A stretch of 64,000 nucleotides of DNA from Actinoplanes sp. SE50/110 (GTDB lineage: Bacteria > Actinomycetota > Actinomycetes > Mycobacteriales > Micromonosporaceae), in contig NZ_LT827010.1 in assembly GCF_900119315.1 (NCBI RefSeq), forward strand, positions 8,674,001 to 8,738,000, written 5' to 3'. Shown here in pieces: positions 54,383 through 62,175 of the stretch. The translations under genes and the position numbers were made by a program. Position 1 is the stretch's first letter. Every line of letters begins with the position of its first letter. Below the pieces are notes generated by a model. The model worked only from the letters and a program-made list of their open reading frames with translations, was not told the origin of the DNA and did not search any database.

Positions 54383-55462
54383 TTACGTCATGGCGGGGCT
54401 GCGGTGCAGACCGGCCGCCGAGCCGCGTGCCTTGAGGCTCATCACGAACGCGAGCACCCGCGCCACCGCGCCGAAGAACTCGGCCGGGATCTCCTGACCC
54501 ACCTCGCACCCCGAGTTGAGTGCCCGGGCCAGCGCGATGTCCTGCACCATCGGCACCCGGTTGTCGGTGGCCAGCTGCCGGATCTTGGCGGCCACCGGCC
54601 CCTTGCCCTTGGCCACCACCCGCGGCGCGCCCTTCTCCGGCTCGTACCGCAGCGCCACCGCGACGTGCACCGGGTTGACCACCACCACGTCCGCGGTCGG
54701 CACGTCGGCCATCTGCCGGTTGCGCGCCATGGCCATCTGCCGGGCCCGGATCTGCGCCTTGATCAGCGGGTCACCCTCGGAGTTCTTGTTCTCCTGCTTG
54801 ACCTCTTCCTTGGTCATCCGCAGTTGCTTCTGGGTGCGCCGGCGCACCACCAGGTAGTCGGCGCCGGCCATCGCGATGCCGGCCACCGCGGCCGCCCGGA
54901 TCAGCGAGATCACCGCGTTGGTGACGGTGCCGAGCAGCGCGGTCAGCGGCAGCCGGCCGGCCGACATCAGCTGCGGGACGATGTTCTTGACCGTCATGTA
55001 CAGGACCGCGGCCAGCACCGCGGTCTTGAACAGCGACTTGGTCAGCTCCCACAGCGCGTGCGGGCCGAACATCCGCTTCAGGCCGGAAAACGGGTTGAGC
55101 CGGTTGAACTTCGGGATGAACAGCTTGGTGGCGACCCGGATGCCGCCCTGGGCGCCGGCCGCGGCGACGCCGACCGCCATCATGGTCAGCGCCAGCGGGG
55201 CCACCGCCCAGGCCGCGCCGAACAGCCCCTCCCGGAGCAGGGCCAGGCCCTTGGCCGGGTCCGGGTTCTGGATGGTGTCCGGCAGCTTGGCGATCGCCTC
55301 CTCGGCGTGCTGCATCGCCTGCGTCAGGGTGCGGGGCAGCAGCACGCTCGCGGCCAGCATGCCCAGCCAGGCGCCCAGGTCCGGCGTACGGCCGATCTGT
55401 CCTTCCTGTTTCGCCTTTTTGAGCCGTTGCTGTGTCGGCTGTTCGGTCTTCTCGCCGGACAT
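54383..55462 (-). CDS. flhB: Flagellar export switch protein FlhB
   Basis: 359 residues: EKTEQPTQQRLKKAKQEGQI N-terminus, four transmembrane segments, and the cytoplasmic autocleavage domain. The cleavage site reads NPVH (263-266) where NPTH is canonical; the remaining context (VVVVNPVHVAVALRYEPEKGAPRVVAKG) is typical. Autocleavage here switches secretion from hook to filament substrates. ATG at 55462, 10 bases after fliR. Confidence 0.95.
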   Translation of the reverse strand: MSGEKTEQPTQQRLKKAKQEGQIGRTPDLGAWLGMLAASVLLPRTLTQAMQHAEEAIAKLPDTIQNPDPAKGLALLREGLFGAAWAVAPLALTMMAVGVAAAGAQGGIRVATKLFIPKFNRLNPFSGLKRMFGPHALWELTKSLFKTAVLAAVLYMTVKNIVPQLMSAGRLPLTALLGTVTNAVISLIRAAAVAGIAMAGADYLVVRRRTQKQLRMTKEEVKQENKNSEGDPLIKAQIRARQMAMARNRQMADVPTADVVVVNPVHVAVALRYEPEKGAPRVVAKGKGPVAAKIRQLATDNRVPMVQDIALARALNSGCEVGQEIPAEFFGAVARVLAFVMSLKARGSAAGLHRSPAMT

Positions 55463-55472
55463 CTACACCCCC

Positions 55473-56237
55473 TCAGCCGCCGCTGAGCCGGATCACCGCC
55501 GTGACCGCGCGCTCGACCAGGGTGTGCAGGACGCTCGGGAGCGCCGCGATGGCCAGCCCGGCCAGGGTCACCACCAGGAAGATCTTGACGGGGAAGCCCA
55601 GCTGGAACGCGTTCAGCGCGGGCGCCACCCGGTTCAGCAGGCCGAGCGAGACGTCGGCCAGGAACAGCACGCAGACCAGCGGCCCGGCGATCTGCAGGGC
55701 GGACACGAACATCTCACCCACGCCGCTGAGCAGCAGCCGGCTGAACGTCTCCGGGGAGAACGAGACGTTCAGCGGCAGCGTGCGGAAACTCTGCATGAAG
55801 CCGCGCAGGATCAGCTGGTGCCCGTCGCCGGCGAACAGCAGGGTCATCGCGACCAGGTTGTAGAACCGGCCGAAGATCGAACTCTGGTTGAAGCCGAGCG
55901 GGTCGTACGCGGTGGCCAGGGTGAACCCGCCGAACAGGTCGAGCAGGTCACCGGCCGCCTGCAGCGCGGCGAACAGCAGCATGGTGATGAAGCCGAGCGC
56001 GACCCCGATGAAGATCTGCATCAGCACGCTGAACAGCAGCGCCGAGGTCTCCAGCGAGGGCAGGGTGCCGGTCAGGTACGGCGCCATCGGCAGCGCCAGG
56101 CCGACCGAGAGCAGCGCCTTGACCGGGCCGGGGATGAGCCGGGTGTTGAACGGCGGGCAGATCACCATCCACGCCCCGGTCCGGCACGCCCCGAGCAGGA
56201 TCGCCAGCATCTGCGCGATCGGCACGTCGTAGTTCAC
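55473..56237 (-). CDS. fliR: Flagellar export gate protein FliR
   Basis: 254 residues, about six hydrophobic segments. FNTRLIPGPVKALLSVGLALPM and NAFQLGFPVKIFLVVTLAG are FliR motifs. Part of the FliP5FliQ4FliR1 gate. GTG at 56237 overlaps the fliP stop (GTGA), leaving no space for fliQ, which normally sits between them. No FliQ fusion: length is normal. Confidence 0.95.
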   Translation of the reverse strand: MNYDVPIAQMLAILLGACRTGAWMVICPPFNTRLIPGPVKALLSVGLALPMAPYLTGTLPSLETSALLFSVLMQIFIGVALGFITMLLFAALQAAGDLLDLFGGFTLATAYDPLGFNQSSIFGRFYNLVAMTLLFAGDGHQLILRGFMQSFRTLPLNVSFSPETFSRLLLSGVGEMFVSALQIAGPLVCVLFLADVSLGLLNRVAPALNAFQLGFPVKIFLVVTLAGLAIAALPSVLHTLVERAVTAVIRLSGG

Positions 56238-57106
56238 GTCCGGTACGACCCGACCAGCGCCGTGATGATCAACCCCCAGCCGTTGACCAGCACGAACAGC
56301 AGCAGCTTGAAGGGCAGCGCGACGGTCACCGGGGGCAGCATCATCATGCCCAGCGACATCAGCGAGGCCGACACGACCAGGTCGATGATCAGGAAAGGGA
56401 TGAAGATGACGAAGCCGATGATGAACGCGGCCCGCAGCTCGGAGAGCACGAACGCGGGCACCAGCGTGGTCAGCGGCACCGCGTCCCGGTTCGCCGGCTG
56501 CTTCTCACCGGACACCTTGATCAGCAGGGCCAGCTCGTCCTCGCGGGTGGTCTTCCACATGAACTCGCGCAGCGGCTTGATGCCGTCGTCGAAGGCCTGC
56601 GACTGGGTCTTGTCGCCCTTGAGGTAGGGCTGCACGCCGACCTTGTTCATCTCGGAGACGGTCGGTCCCATGATGAAAAGGCTCAGGAACAGGGCCAGTC
56701 CGGCGATCACCTGGTTGGGCGGCAGCGTGGTCAGGCCCAGCGCGTTGCGGGTGATCCCGAGGACCATGAAGACCTTGGTGAAACACGTGCAGAGCAGCAG
56801 CAGCGCGGGCGCCACCGAGAGCAGCGTCAGGCCCAGAACGATGACCAGGCTGGACGCCGGGCGGCTGCCGTCCGGGTTGGTGCCGTTGATGTTCAGGTTG
56901 ATGCTCGGCGGCGACGTGCGCGGTGCCTGCGGCACCAGCCGGGGCGGTGGCAACGCCGGCGGCTCCGCGGGTGCTCGCGGCGCCACTTGCGGCGGTACGA
57001 CGACTGCCGCGCCGGGCTGCTGCCCGGGCGCGGCACCCGCCGCGGCCGGCATCGCCAGCGCGAGTCCGATCCCCAGCATGAGCAGCATCAACGCGCGTCG
57101 CATCAT
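56234..57106 (-). CDS. fliP: Flagellar export gate protein FliP
   Basis: 290 residues, about 45 longer than usual. A cleavable-looking signal sequence (RRALMLLMLGIGLALAMPAAAGA), then a ~70-residue Pro-rich insert, then the conserved domain (SFTKVFMVLGITRNALG-like, PPNQVIAGLALFLSLFIMGP, FVIFIPFLIIDLVVSASLMSLGMMMLPP). ATG at 57106 overlaps the fliO stop. Confidence 0.95.
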   Translation of the reverse strand: MMRRALMLLMLGIGLALAMPAAAGAAPGQQPGAAVVVPPQVAPRAPAEPPALPPPRLVPQAPRTSPPSINLNINGTNPDGSRPASSLVIVLGLTLLSVAPALLLLCTCFTKVFMVLGITRNALGLTTLPPNQVIAGLALFLSLFIMGPTVSEMNKVGVQPYLKGDKTQSQAFDDGIKPLREFMWKTTREDELALLIKVSGEKQPANRDAVPLTTLVPAFVLSELRAAFIIGFVIFIPFLIIDLVVSASLMSLGMMMLPPVTVALPFKLLLFVLVNGWGLIITALVGSYRT

Positions 57107-57531
57107 TTTCGGGTCGTCCGCTCCCGCAGGAACTCCACGGTCGAGCTCCACGTCTTGGGCGACAGGATCGAGCCGTGCTCCACCGGCGCCGCCGGATGCC
57201 GGCCCGGCAGGGCCGTCCCGCCCGGGTCGATCAGCTCGGTCGGCTCCAGCACCAGGTGGTCCCGGTGCTCCACCTTCTCGTGCTCGAACACGTCGAGCTC
57301 GGCCTCGCCCAGATAGCTGATCTGCTGTTCGGTGACCCCGAGCACGAGCGCCCGATCGGCCACCCGCACCACCGCCACCGCCGAGCTGCGGCCCAGCTGC
57401 TGCCGGGTGAGCACGGTGAGCGGGCCGTGGCCGCGCCCGCCGAACGGACGCCGTAGCGCCCGGGCCAGCCCCCACATCATGAACAGCACGATGAACAGGG
57501 AGAAGGCGACCTGGATGAGGAGCCGGAACAC
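57103..57531 (-). CDS. fliO: Flagellar biosynthesis protein FliO
   Basis: 142 residues. One N-terminal transmembrane helix (LLIQVAFSLFIVLFMMWGLARAL) and a FliO/beta-strand cytoplasmic part (LTVLTRQQLGRSSAVAVVRVADRALVLGVTEQQISYLGE). Scaffold for FliP assembly. GTG at 57531. Confidence 0.88.
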   Translation of the reverse strand: MFRLLIQVAFSLFIVLFMMWGLARALRRPFGGRGHGPLTVLTRQQLGRSSAVAVVRVADRALVLGVTEQQISYLGEAELDVFEHEKVEHRDHLVLEPTELIDPGGTALPGRHPAAPVEHGSILSPKTWSSTVEFLRERTTRK

Positions 57532-57543
57532 TGGTCGTGACCC

Positions 57544-58311
57544 CTACTCGGCGCCCGGCGAGACGATCTCGGTGATCCGGATGCCGAAGTTCTCGTCCAC
57601 CACGACCACCTCGCCGCGGGCGATCAGCCGGCCGTTGACCAGCAGGTCGGCCGGGCTGCCGGCGGCCCGGTCCAGCTCGACGATGGCGCCCGGGGTGAGC
57701 GACAGCAGCTCCCGCACACTCATCCGGGTCCGACCCAGCTCGGCGGAGACCTCCATCTCCACGTCGTGCAGCATGTCGAGGCCGCCGCGCCGGCCGACCG
57801 CCGGCGCCTCCGGGGCGCGCTGGGCCACCCCGCCGCCGGTCGCGGCGGCCACCAGCGGATCATCGTCCGGCCACGGGCTCAACGACAGCGCCAGCATCGC
57901 GCGGATGTCCTCGTCGTCGCGCAGCGGGATGGCGACCGCACCCTCTTTGGCGGCCAGCGCGCTGAGCGCGACCTGCGGCTCCATCACCTGACCGGGATCC
58001 AGCACGACCGGCCCGAAGACCCGGGCCGCGGCCTCCAGCGCGGGCCGGACCGCCGCGGTCAGGTCGAGTTCGCCGAGCGGGCTCTCCTTGAGCGCGTCCG
58101 CCAGGTCCTGACCGACCACCACGACCACCTCGCCGGTGGCGGGTCCGCTGAAGCGCGCGGTGACCGCCTGGCCCTCGATCGCGGTCGTCCCGTCCGGGGT
58201 CATCGGCTCGCCGGCGACCAGTGCCCGGCTGGTGGGCAGGACGGCCAGCGCGGCGTCCGCCGCGTTCCGGGCCAGGATGAGCTGCGGCGCGGTGATGGCA
58301 GGGGCGGTCAT
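57544..58311 (-). CDS. fliN: Flagellar motor switch protein FliN (FliY-like, long form)
   Basis: 255 residues. The C-terminal SpoA domain is classical (MLHDVEMEVSAELGRTRMSVRELLSLTPGAIVELDR, GEVVVVDENFGIRITEI). The N-terminal ~165 residues resemble the CheC-like part of FliY but lack an obvious phosphatase motif. C-ring. GTG/ATG region at 58311 overlaps fliM stop. Confidence 0.92.
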   Translation of the reverse strand: MTAPAITAPQLILARNAADAALAVLPTSRALVAGEPMTPDGTTAIEGQAVTARFSGPATGEVVVVVGQDLADALKESPLGELDLTAAVRPALEAAARVFGPVVLDPGQVMEPQVALSALAAKEGAVAIPLRDDEDIRAMLALSLSPWPDDDPLVAAATGGGVAQRAPEAPAVGRRGGLDMLHDVEMEVSAELGRTRMSVRELLSLTPGAIVELDRAAGSPADLLVNGRLIARGEVVVVDENFGIRITEIVSPGAE

Positions 58312-59258
58312 GAGCGGCCAGACTCCTTGGATTCGTTCTCGGTGGGGGACGGCACGACGAGACAGGCGAGCCGGGCACCCTGATTACCGGGAACGGCATG
58401 CGCGAACACGATGTCGTTCACGGTCACCTCTAGCGGCCGGCTGGTCGGATGCCCCAGCGGCACGACGTCACCCGGACGTAGATCCACGATGTCATCGGTG
58501 CGCATCCGAATGGGCTGGAATCGCACTGCTACGTCGATCGGAGCGGCGGAAAGTCCGGCCGTGAGATTGCGCAGCGCCTTGTCCTTGACCTGGCGTTCGG
58601 CCGCACTGAGCACGACCGCCTCCTGCCGGGACAGCACCGGGAGAATGGTGTTGAACGGCAGGCAGATCGTCGAGATGCACTCCTCGGCGCCGATCTTGGT
58701 CTCGAACGAGGCCACCACCACCGCGTCGCCGGGCGCGTGCGCCCGCAGGAACTGCGCGTTGTACTCGATCTCCTTGAGGTGCGGCTGGATGTCGACCAGG
58801 CTCTCGAAGCCGTAGCGCAGCTCGCCCAGCATCCGCTCGATCAGGCCGCGCAGCAGCGGCATCTCCACCTCGGTCAGCGGCCGCTCCGGCTGGGAGCCGC
58901 CGGGGCCGCCGAGCATGTGGTCGATCGCGGTCATCACCGCGGACTGGGCGATCTCGATCAGCACCGTGCCGGGCAACGGATCGAGGGCGACCACCCCGAT
59001 GATCGTCGGGTTGGCCAGCGACGCCACGTACTCGTCGTAGTTCAGCTGCTCGATGGAGATCAGCGAGACGTTGCTGACCGCGCGCAGCCGGGTGGTCAGC
59101 AGGGTGCCGCAACTGCGGGCGTACGTCTCGAAGGCGATCTGCAGGGTGCGGACATGCTCGCGGGAGAGCTTGATCGGTCGGCGGAAGTCGTAGGCCGTCG
59201 GCCCTCCGCCCTGGCCACGGCGCGACATCTTGCCGGGGGTGCGTGCGGTGGTGGTCAC
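58308..59258 (-). CDS. fliM: Flagellar motor switch protein FliM
   Basis: 316 residues from GTG 59258. RRPIKLSREHVRTLQIAFETYARSCGTLL and ISIEQLNYDEYVASLANPTII are FliM motifs, and the C-terminal SpoA domain follows (MRTDDIVDLRPGDVVPLGH). The N-terminal CheY-binding peptide (LSQxEIDALL) is not present, so direct CheY-P binding at the usual site is doubtful. Confidence 0.94.
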   Translation of the reverse strand: MTTTARTPGKMSRRGQGGGPTAYDFRRPIKLSREHVRTLQIAFETYARSCGTLLTTRLRAVSNVSLISIEQLNYDEYVASLANPTIIGVVALDPLPGTVLIEIAQSAVMTAIDHMLGGPGGSQPERPLTEVEMPLLRGLIERMLGELRYGFESLVDIQPHLKEIEYNAQFLRAHAPGDAVVVASFETKIGAEECISTICLPFNTILPVLSRQEAVVLSAAERQVKDKALRNLTAGLSAAPIDVAVRFQPIRMRTDDIVDLRPGDVVPLGHPTSRPLEVTVNDIVFAHAVPGNQGARLACLVVPSPTENESKESGRS

Positions 59259-59267
59259 GTCGTCCTG

Positions 59268-59293
59268 ATCGGCGGACTTCGCGAACCGCTGAG
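59268..59293 (-). promoter_or_regulatory. FliA/WhiG-like promoter candidate for fliM
   Basis: On the minus strand CTCA (59293-59290), 16 bases, GCCGAT (59273-59268). It is only about 10 bases before the fliM GTG, so any transcript would be nearly leaderless; weaker than the others. Confidence 0.4.
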
Positions 59294-59327
59294 CCCCGGG
59301 GCCGTTTTATCCTCTCGATACACCGAT

Positions 59328-59355
59328 GGGCGGGCCTCCCGGAGGAGGCCCGCCC
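59328..59355 (-). terminator. Hairpin between fliL and fliM
   Basis: 12-bp perfect stem (59328-59339 with 59344-59355), 4-base loop, no U-run directly after it. An intra-operon attenuator or processing site separating fliL and fliM levels. Confidence 0.6.
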
Positions 59356-59368
59356 GTGGTGCCGGCGA

Positions 59369-59818
59369 CTACTGCGTCACGAAGGAGGTGAAGTAGACGT
59401 CCATGACGAGCTTCTTCTTCTTCTCGGTGTACGCCGCGATCAGCTTGCCCTTCAGCTCCTCCTTGAGCTTGGCGCGGCCCGCGTCGGTGGAGAGCTCGGC
59501 AATCGTCCTGCCGGTGTACTCCTCGATCGCCAGCTGGTACGCCTCGCTCAGGTCGACCGCCTCGGCGGAGGCGTCGGTCTGCTGCAGGGCGAAGCCGAGC
59601 TTCAGGTAGTGCCCGTCGGCCAGGTTCACCGTGATGGTGTTCTCCGCCGCGGTGACGATGCCCTTCACCGGTGCCGCCGACGCCGAGCTGCTGCGGAGCA
59701 TGAAGAACGCTCCGGCGCCACCGCCGCCCAGCACGACCAGTGCCAGCGCGATCACCATCATCATCATCTTCTTGGACTTCTTCGGCGCTTCCGCAGCCGC
59801 GTCCTTCTCGTCAGCCAT
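59369..59818 (-). CDS. fliL: Flagellar basal body-associated protein FliL
   Basis: 149 residues. One transmembrane segment (KMMMMVIALALVVLGGGGAGAFFML) and a periplasmic-type FliL domain (NTITVNLADGHYLKLGFALQQTD, KLKEELKGKLIAAY). Stator-associated. ATG at 59818, 16 bases after motB. Confidence 0.92.
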   Translation of the reverse strand: MADEKDAAAEAPKKSKKMMMMVIALALVVLGGGGAGAFFMLRSSSASAAPVKGIVTAAENTITVNLADGHYLKLGFALQQTDASAEAVDLSEAYQLAIEEYTGRTIAELSTDAGRAKLKEELKGKLIAAYTEKKKKLVMDVYFTSFVTQ

Positions 59819-59834
59819 CAGAACTCCCCCCTGC

Positions 59835-60893
59835 TCAGTTACGGGTCTCAGCGGTGATCAGCGTGCTGTGGTTCGTGGTGCCGGTCGTACCGGTGGTGGT
59901 GCTCGACGAGTTGGCGGACTCGACCGCCTTCTCCAGTGCCTTCGCCTCGGCCGTGGTCTGACCGGCGTGCAGCTTCGCGTCGGAACCCGCCGCCGACGGC
60001 AGCAGCGCCGCCTGGTCGGCCGTGAGCATGGTCAGCACGACCACGTCCACCCGGCGGTTCATCGTGATCGAGCGGGGGTCCTTCGGGTCGATCAGCGGCT
60101 TGGTGTCGGAGAAACCGACCGCGCTGAGCCGCTTCTTCGCGATCCCGTGCCCGGTGAAGTACCGGACCGTGGTGGAGGCCCGCGCCGCGGACAGCTCCCA
60201 GCCGCTCGGGTAGTACCTGGTCTTCGCGTTGAGCTGGTTGGTGTTGCCGTCCACCTCGACGTTGTTCGGCAGCTTCGCCAGCGTCGGGGCGATCGCGCCG
60301 AGGATCTTCTCGCCGGTCGGGCGCAGGTCCGCCCGGTCACCGGCGAAGACCACCTCGTTGGTCACCACCGTGACGACCAGGCCGCGCTGGTCGATCGTGA
60401 ACTTCACGTTGTCCAGCAGCTTGGCCGCGGCGAGCGCGTCGGAGATCTTGTTCTCGATCGCCTTCATGTTCTCCGCCTCCTTCGCCGCCTTGTCCGCGTT
60501 GGCCGAGGCCTTCTTGCGGTCCTCCGCCATGACCGCCCGGGAGACGGCCTCCTGCTGCTTCTGGTTCAGGCCCTCGGTACCCGAGGACCCGTCACCCGGG
60601 TTGGCGCCCGGGTCGATCTGCACGACCTGCGCGTTGTTCGCCGAGCCGTCCAGCGGGGCGTAGTTACCGGTGAACGCGGCGCTCTTGGAGCCGAAGCTTG
60701 CCGAGAGACCCTGCGCGAGCTGGGCGAACTTCTTCTGGTTGATGTCACTCATGGAGAACAGGACAACGAAGAGGACGAACAGCAGGGTGAGCATGTCGGC
60801 GTACGACACGAGCCAGCGCTCGTGGTTGACGTGCTCCTCGTGCTCCTCATGGGCCTTCTTCTTGCGCTTGGCGCCGCCGCCACCGGAACTCAT
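59835..60893 (-). CDS. motB: Flagellar stator protein MotB
   Basis: 352 residues. Positively charged N-terminus, one transmembrane segment with the ion-binding Asp33 (SYADMLTLLFVLFVVLFSMS), plug/linker and OmpA-like peptidoglycan-binding domain (YYPSGWELSAARASTTVRYF, LSAVGFSDTKPL, NRRVDVVV). The Ser/Thr-rich C-terminal extension is unusual. ATG at 60893, four bases after motA. Confidence 0.95.
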   Translation of the reverse strand: MSSGGGGAKRKKKAHEEHEEHVNHERWLVSYADMLTLLFVLFVVLFSMSDINQKKFAQLAQGLSASFGSKSAAFTGNYAPLDGSANNAQVVQIDPGANPGDGSSGTEGLNQKQQEAVSRAVMAEDRKKASANADKAAKEAENMKAIENKISDALAAAKLLDNVKFTIDQRGLVVTVVTNEVVFAGDRADLRPTGEKILGAIAPTLAKLPNNVEVDGNTNQLNAKTRYYPSGWELSAARASTTVRYFTGHGIAKKRLSAVGFSDTKPLIDPKDPRSITMNRRVDVVVLTMLTADQAALLPSAAGSDAKLHAGQTTAEAKALEKAVESANSSSTTTGTTGTTNHSTLITAETRN

Positions 60894-60897
60894 CGGG

Positions 60898-61689
60898 TCA
60901 GGCCGCCTTCTTCGAGGAGGCCGCGGCCTCAGCCTTCTTCATCTCGTCCGGCGGGAGCAGGCTCCGCAGCTTCTGGGCGACCAGGCGCGGGTTGGAGCCG
61001 GCCTGGATCGCCAGCACACCGTCGATCACCAGCTCCATCTCCTCGGACTCGACGGCGCTGAGCCGGTCGAGCCGGGCCGCCATCGGCAGCCAGATGATGT
61101 TGGCGCTGAGCACACCCCAGAGGGTGGCGACGAACGCCGAGGAGATGGCCGGGCCCAGCGTGGTCGGCTTGTCGAGGTTCTCCAGCACGTGCACCAGGCC
61201 CATGACCGTGCCGATGATGCCGATGGTCGGCGCGTAGCCGCCCATGTTCTCGAAGAACTTCTTGCCGGCCTTGTCCGCCTTCTTCTTGGCCGCGACCTCG
61301 GCGTGCAGGATGTCGTGCAGCTCGTCCGGGTCGGTGCCGTCGATGGCCAGCTGCAGACCGCGCTTCAGGAACGGGTGCTCGACCGTCTTGACCGCGTCCT
61401 CGAGGGCCAGCAGACCCTCGCGACGGGCCCGCTCAGCCAGCTTGACCACGTTGTCGAGCAGCTGGGTCGGCGGCGTCACCTTGGCGGTGAAGGCCTTCTG
61501 CAGCTGCTTGCCGAACCCGGTCACGTCCTTGAACACACCGCCGGCCATGGCCGCCGCGAAGGCGCCGCCGAAGACCAGCAGCATCGAGGGGATCAGCAGG
61601 ATGGAGCTGGGCGAGCCACCGTCCAGGATCTGGACGGTGAAGACGATCGCCAGTCCGGCGAGCACCCCGACGACGGTTGAGATGTCCAT
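60898..61689 (-). CDS. motA: Flagellar stator protein MotA
   Basis: 263 residues with four hydrophobic segments. STVVGVLAGLAIVFTVQILDGG near the N-terminus, PTIGIIGTVMGLVHVLENLDKP and SAFVATLWGVLSANIIWLPMA in helices 3-4, charged cytoplasmic loop between. Forms the ion channel with MotB. ATG at 61689 overlaps the flbD stop. Confidence 0.95.
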   Translation of the reverse strand: MDISTVVGVLAGLAIVFTVQILDGGSPSSILLIPSMLLVFGGAFAAAMAGGVFKDVTGFGKQLQKAFTAKVTPPTQLLDNVVKLAERARREGLLALEDAVKTVEHPFLKRGLQLAIDGTDPDELHDILHAEVAAKKKADKAGKKFFENMGGYAPTIGIIGTVMGLVHVLENLDKPTTLGPAISSAFVATLWGVLSANIIWLPMAARLDRLSAVESEEMELVIDGVLAIQAGSNPRLVAQKLRSLLPPDEMKKAEAAASSKKAA

Positions 61690-61967
61690 TAGCGGTCCTT
61701 CCGGTGCAGCGGGAGCACCTTGGCGTCGAGCTCGTCGTCAGACGAGGAGAGGGCGGCCGTGGGCTCAGGCTCCATACGACTCGCCTGGGCGATCAGCGAG
61801 GCGCGGTAGTGACGCACCGAGTCGATGAATTCGGGCACGGACTCGGCAATGACGTACTTGGTGCCGTCCACCAGGGTGACGACCGTGTCAGGCGTGCAGT
61901 CCACACGCTCGACCAGGTCCGGGTTCAGCGCGAACACGGCACCGTTGATTCGAGTTACGAGGATCAA
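61689..61967 (-). CDS. flbD: FlbD/SwrD-family flagellar protein
   Basis: 92 residues. MILVTRINGAVFALNPDLVERVDCTPDTVVTLVDGTKYVI is the short FlbD domain (SwrD in Bacillus, which raises motor power); the C-terminal ~35 residues are an acidic tail. TTG start at 61967 with GGAAC/AAGGACGG upstream. First gene of the motA-flhA operon. Confidence 0.9.
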   Translation of the reverse strand: MILVTRINGAVFALNPDLVERVDCTPDTVVTLVDGTKYVIAESVPEFIDSVRHYRASLIAQASRMEPEPTAALSSSDDELDAKVLPLHRKDR

Positions 61968-62031
61968 GACTGTTCCGTCCTTGGGTCGTCCTGGGCTGGT
62001 GTCGGGCCGTCCGTGGCCCTACGCCTAGTAC

Positions 62032-62083
62032 TTCGGCCCGACCTCGGTTGCCGATGAGATCGAGCCGGTCGCTATCCGGGTGC
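62032..62083 (-). promoter_or_regulatory. Promoter of the flbD-mot-fli operon with TcrA-box-like repeat
   Basis: On the minus strand GCACCCG-n4-GCGACCG (62083-62066, 13 of 14 to the GCA(A/C)CCG box), seven bases, CTCA (62058-62055), 17 bases, GCCGAA (62037-62032). Same architecture and box spacing as the flgB promoter. Confidence 0.7.
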
Positions 62084-62112
62084 GACGTCCGACACGCGAC
62101 GCCTGCACAAAA

Positions 62113-62155
62113 GGCGGCGGCCGGGACAGGCTCCACGCCTGCCCCGGCCGCCGCC
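62113..62155 (-). terminator. Terminator after flgE
   Basis: 18-bp stem with one mismatch (62113-62130 with 62138-62155), 7-base loop, then TTTTGTG on the minus strand. It separates flgD-flgE from flbD-motA. Confidence 0.9.
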
Positions 62156-62175
62156 GAGACTCCTGCCGCTACCCG

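Noticed and set aside
55473..56237. FliQ fused to FliR or FlhB
   Set aside because: Both proteins have normal length and start with their own family motifs.
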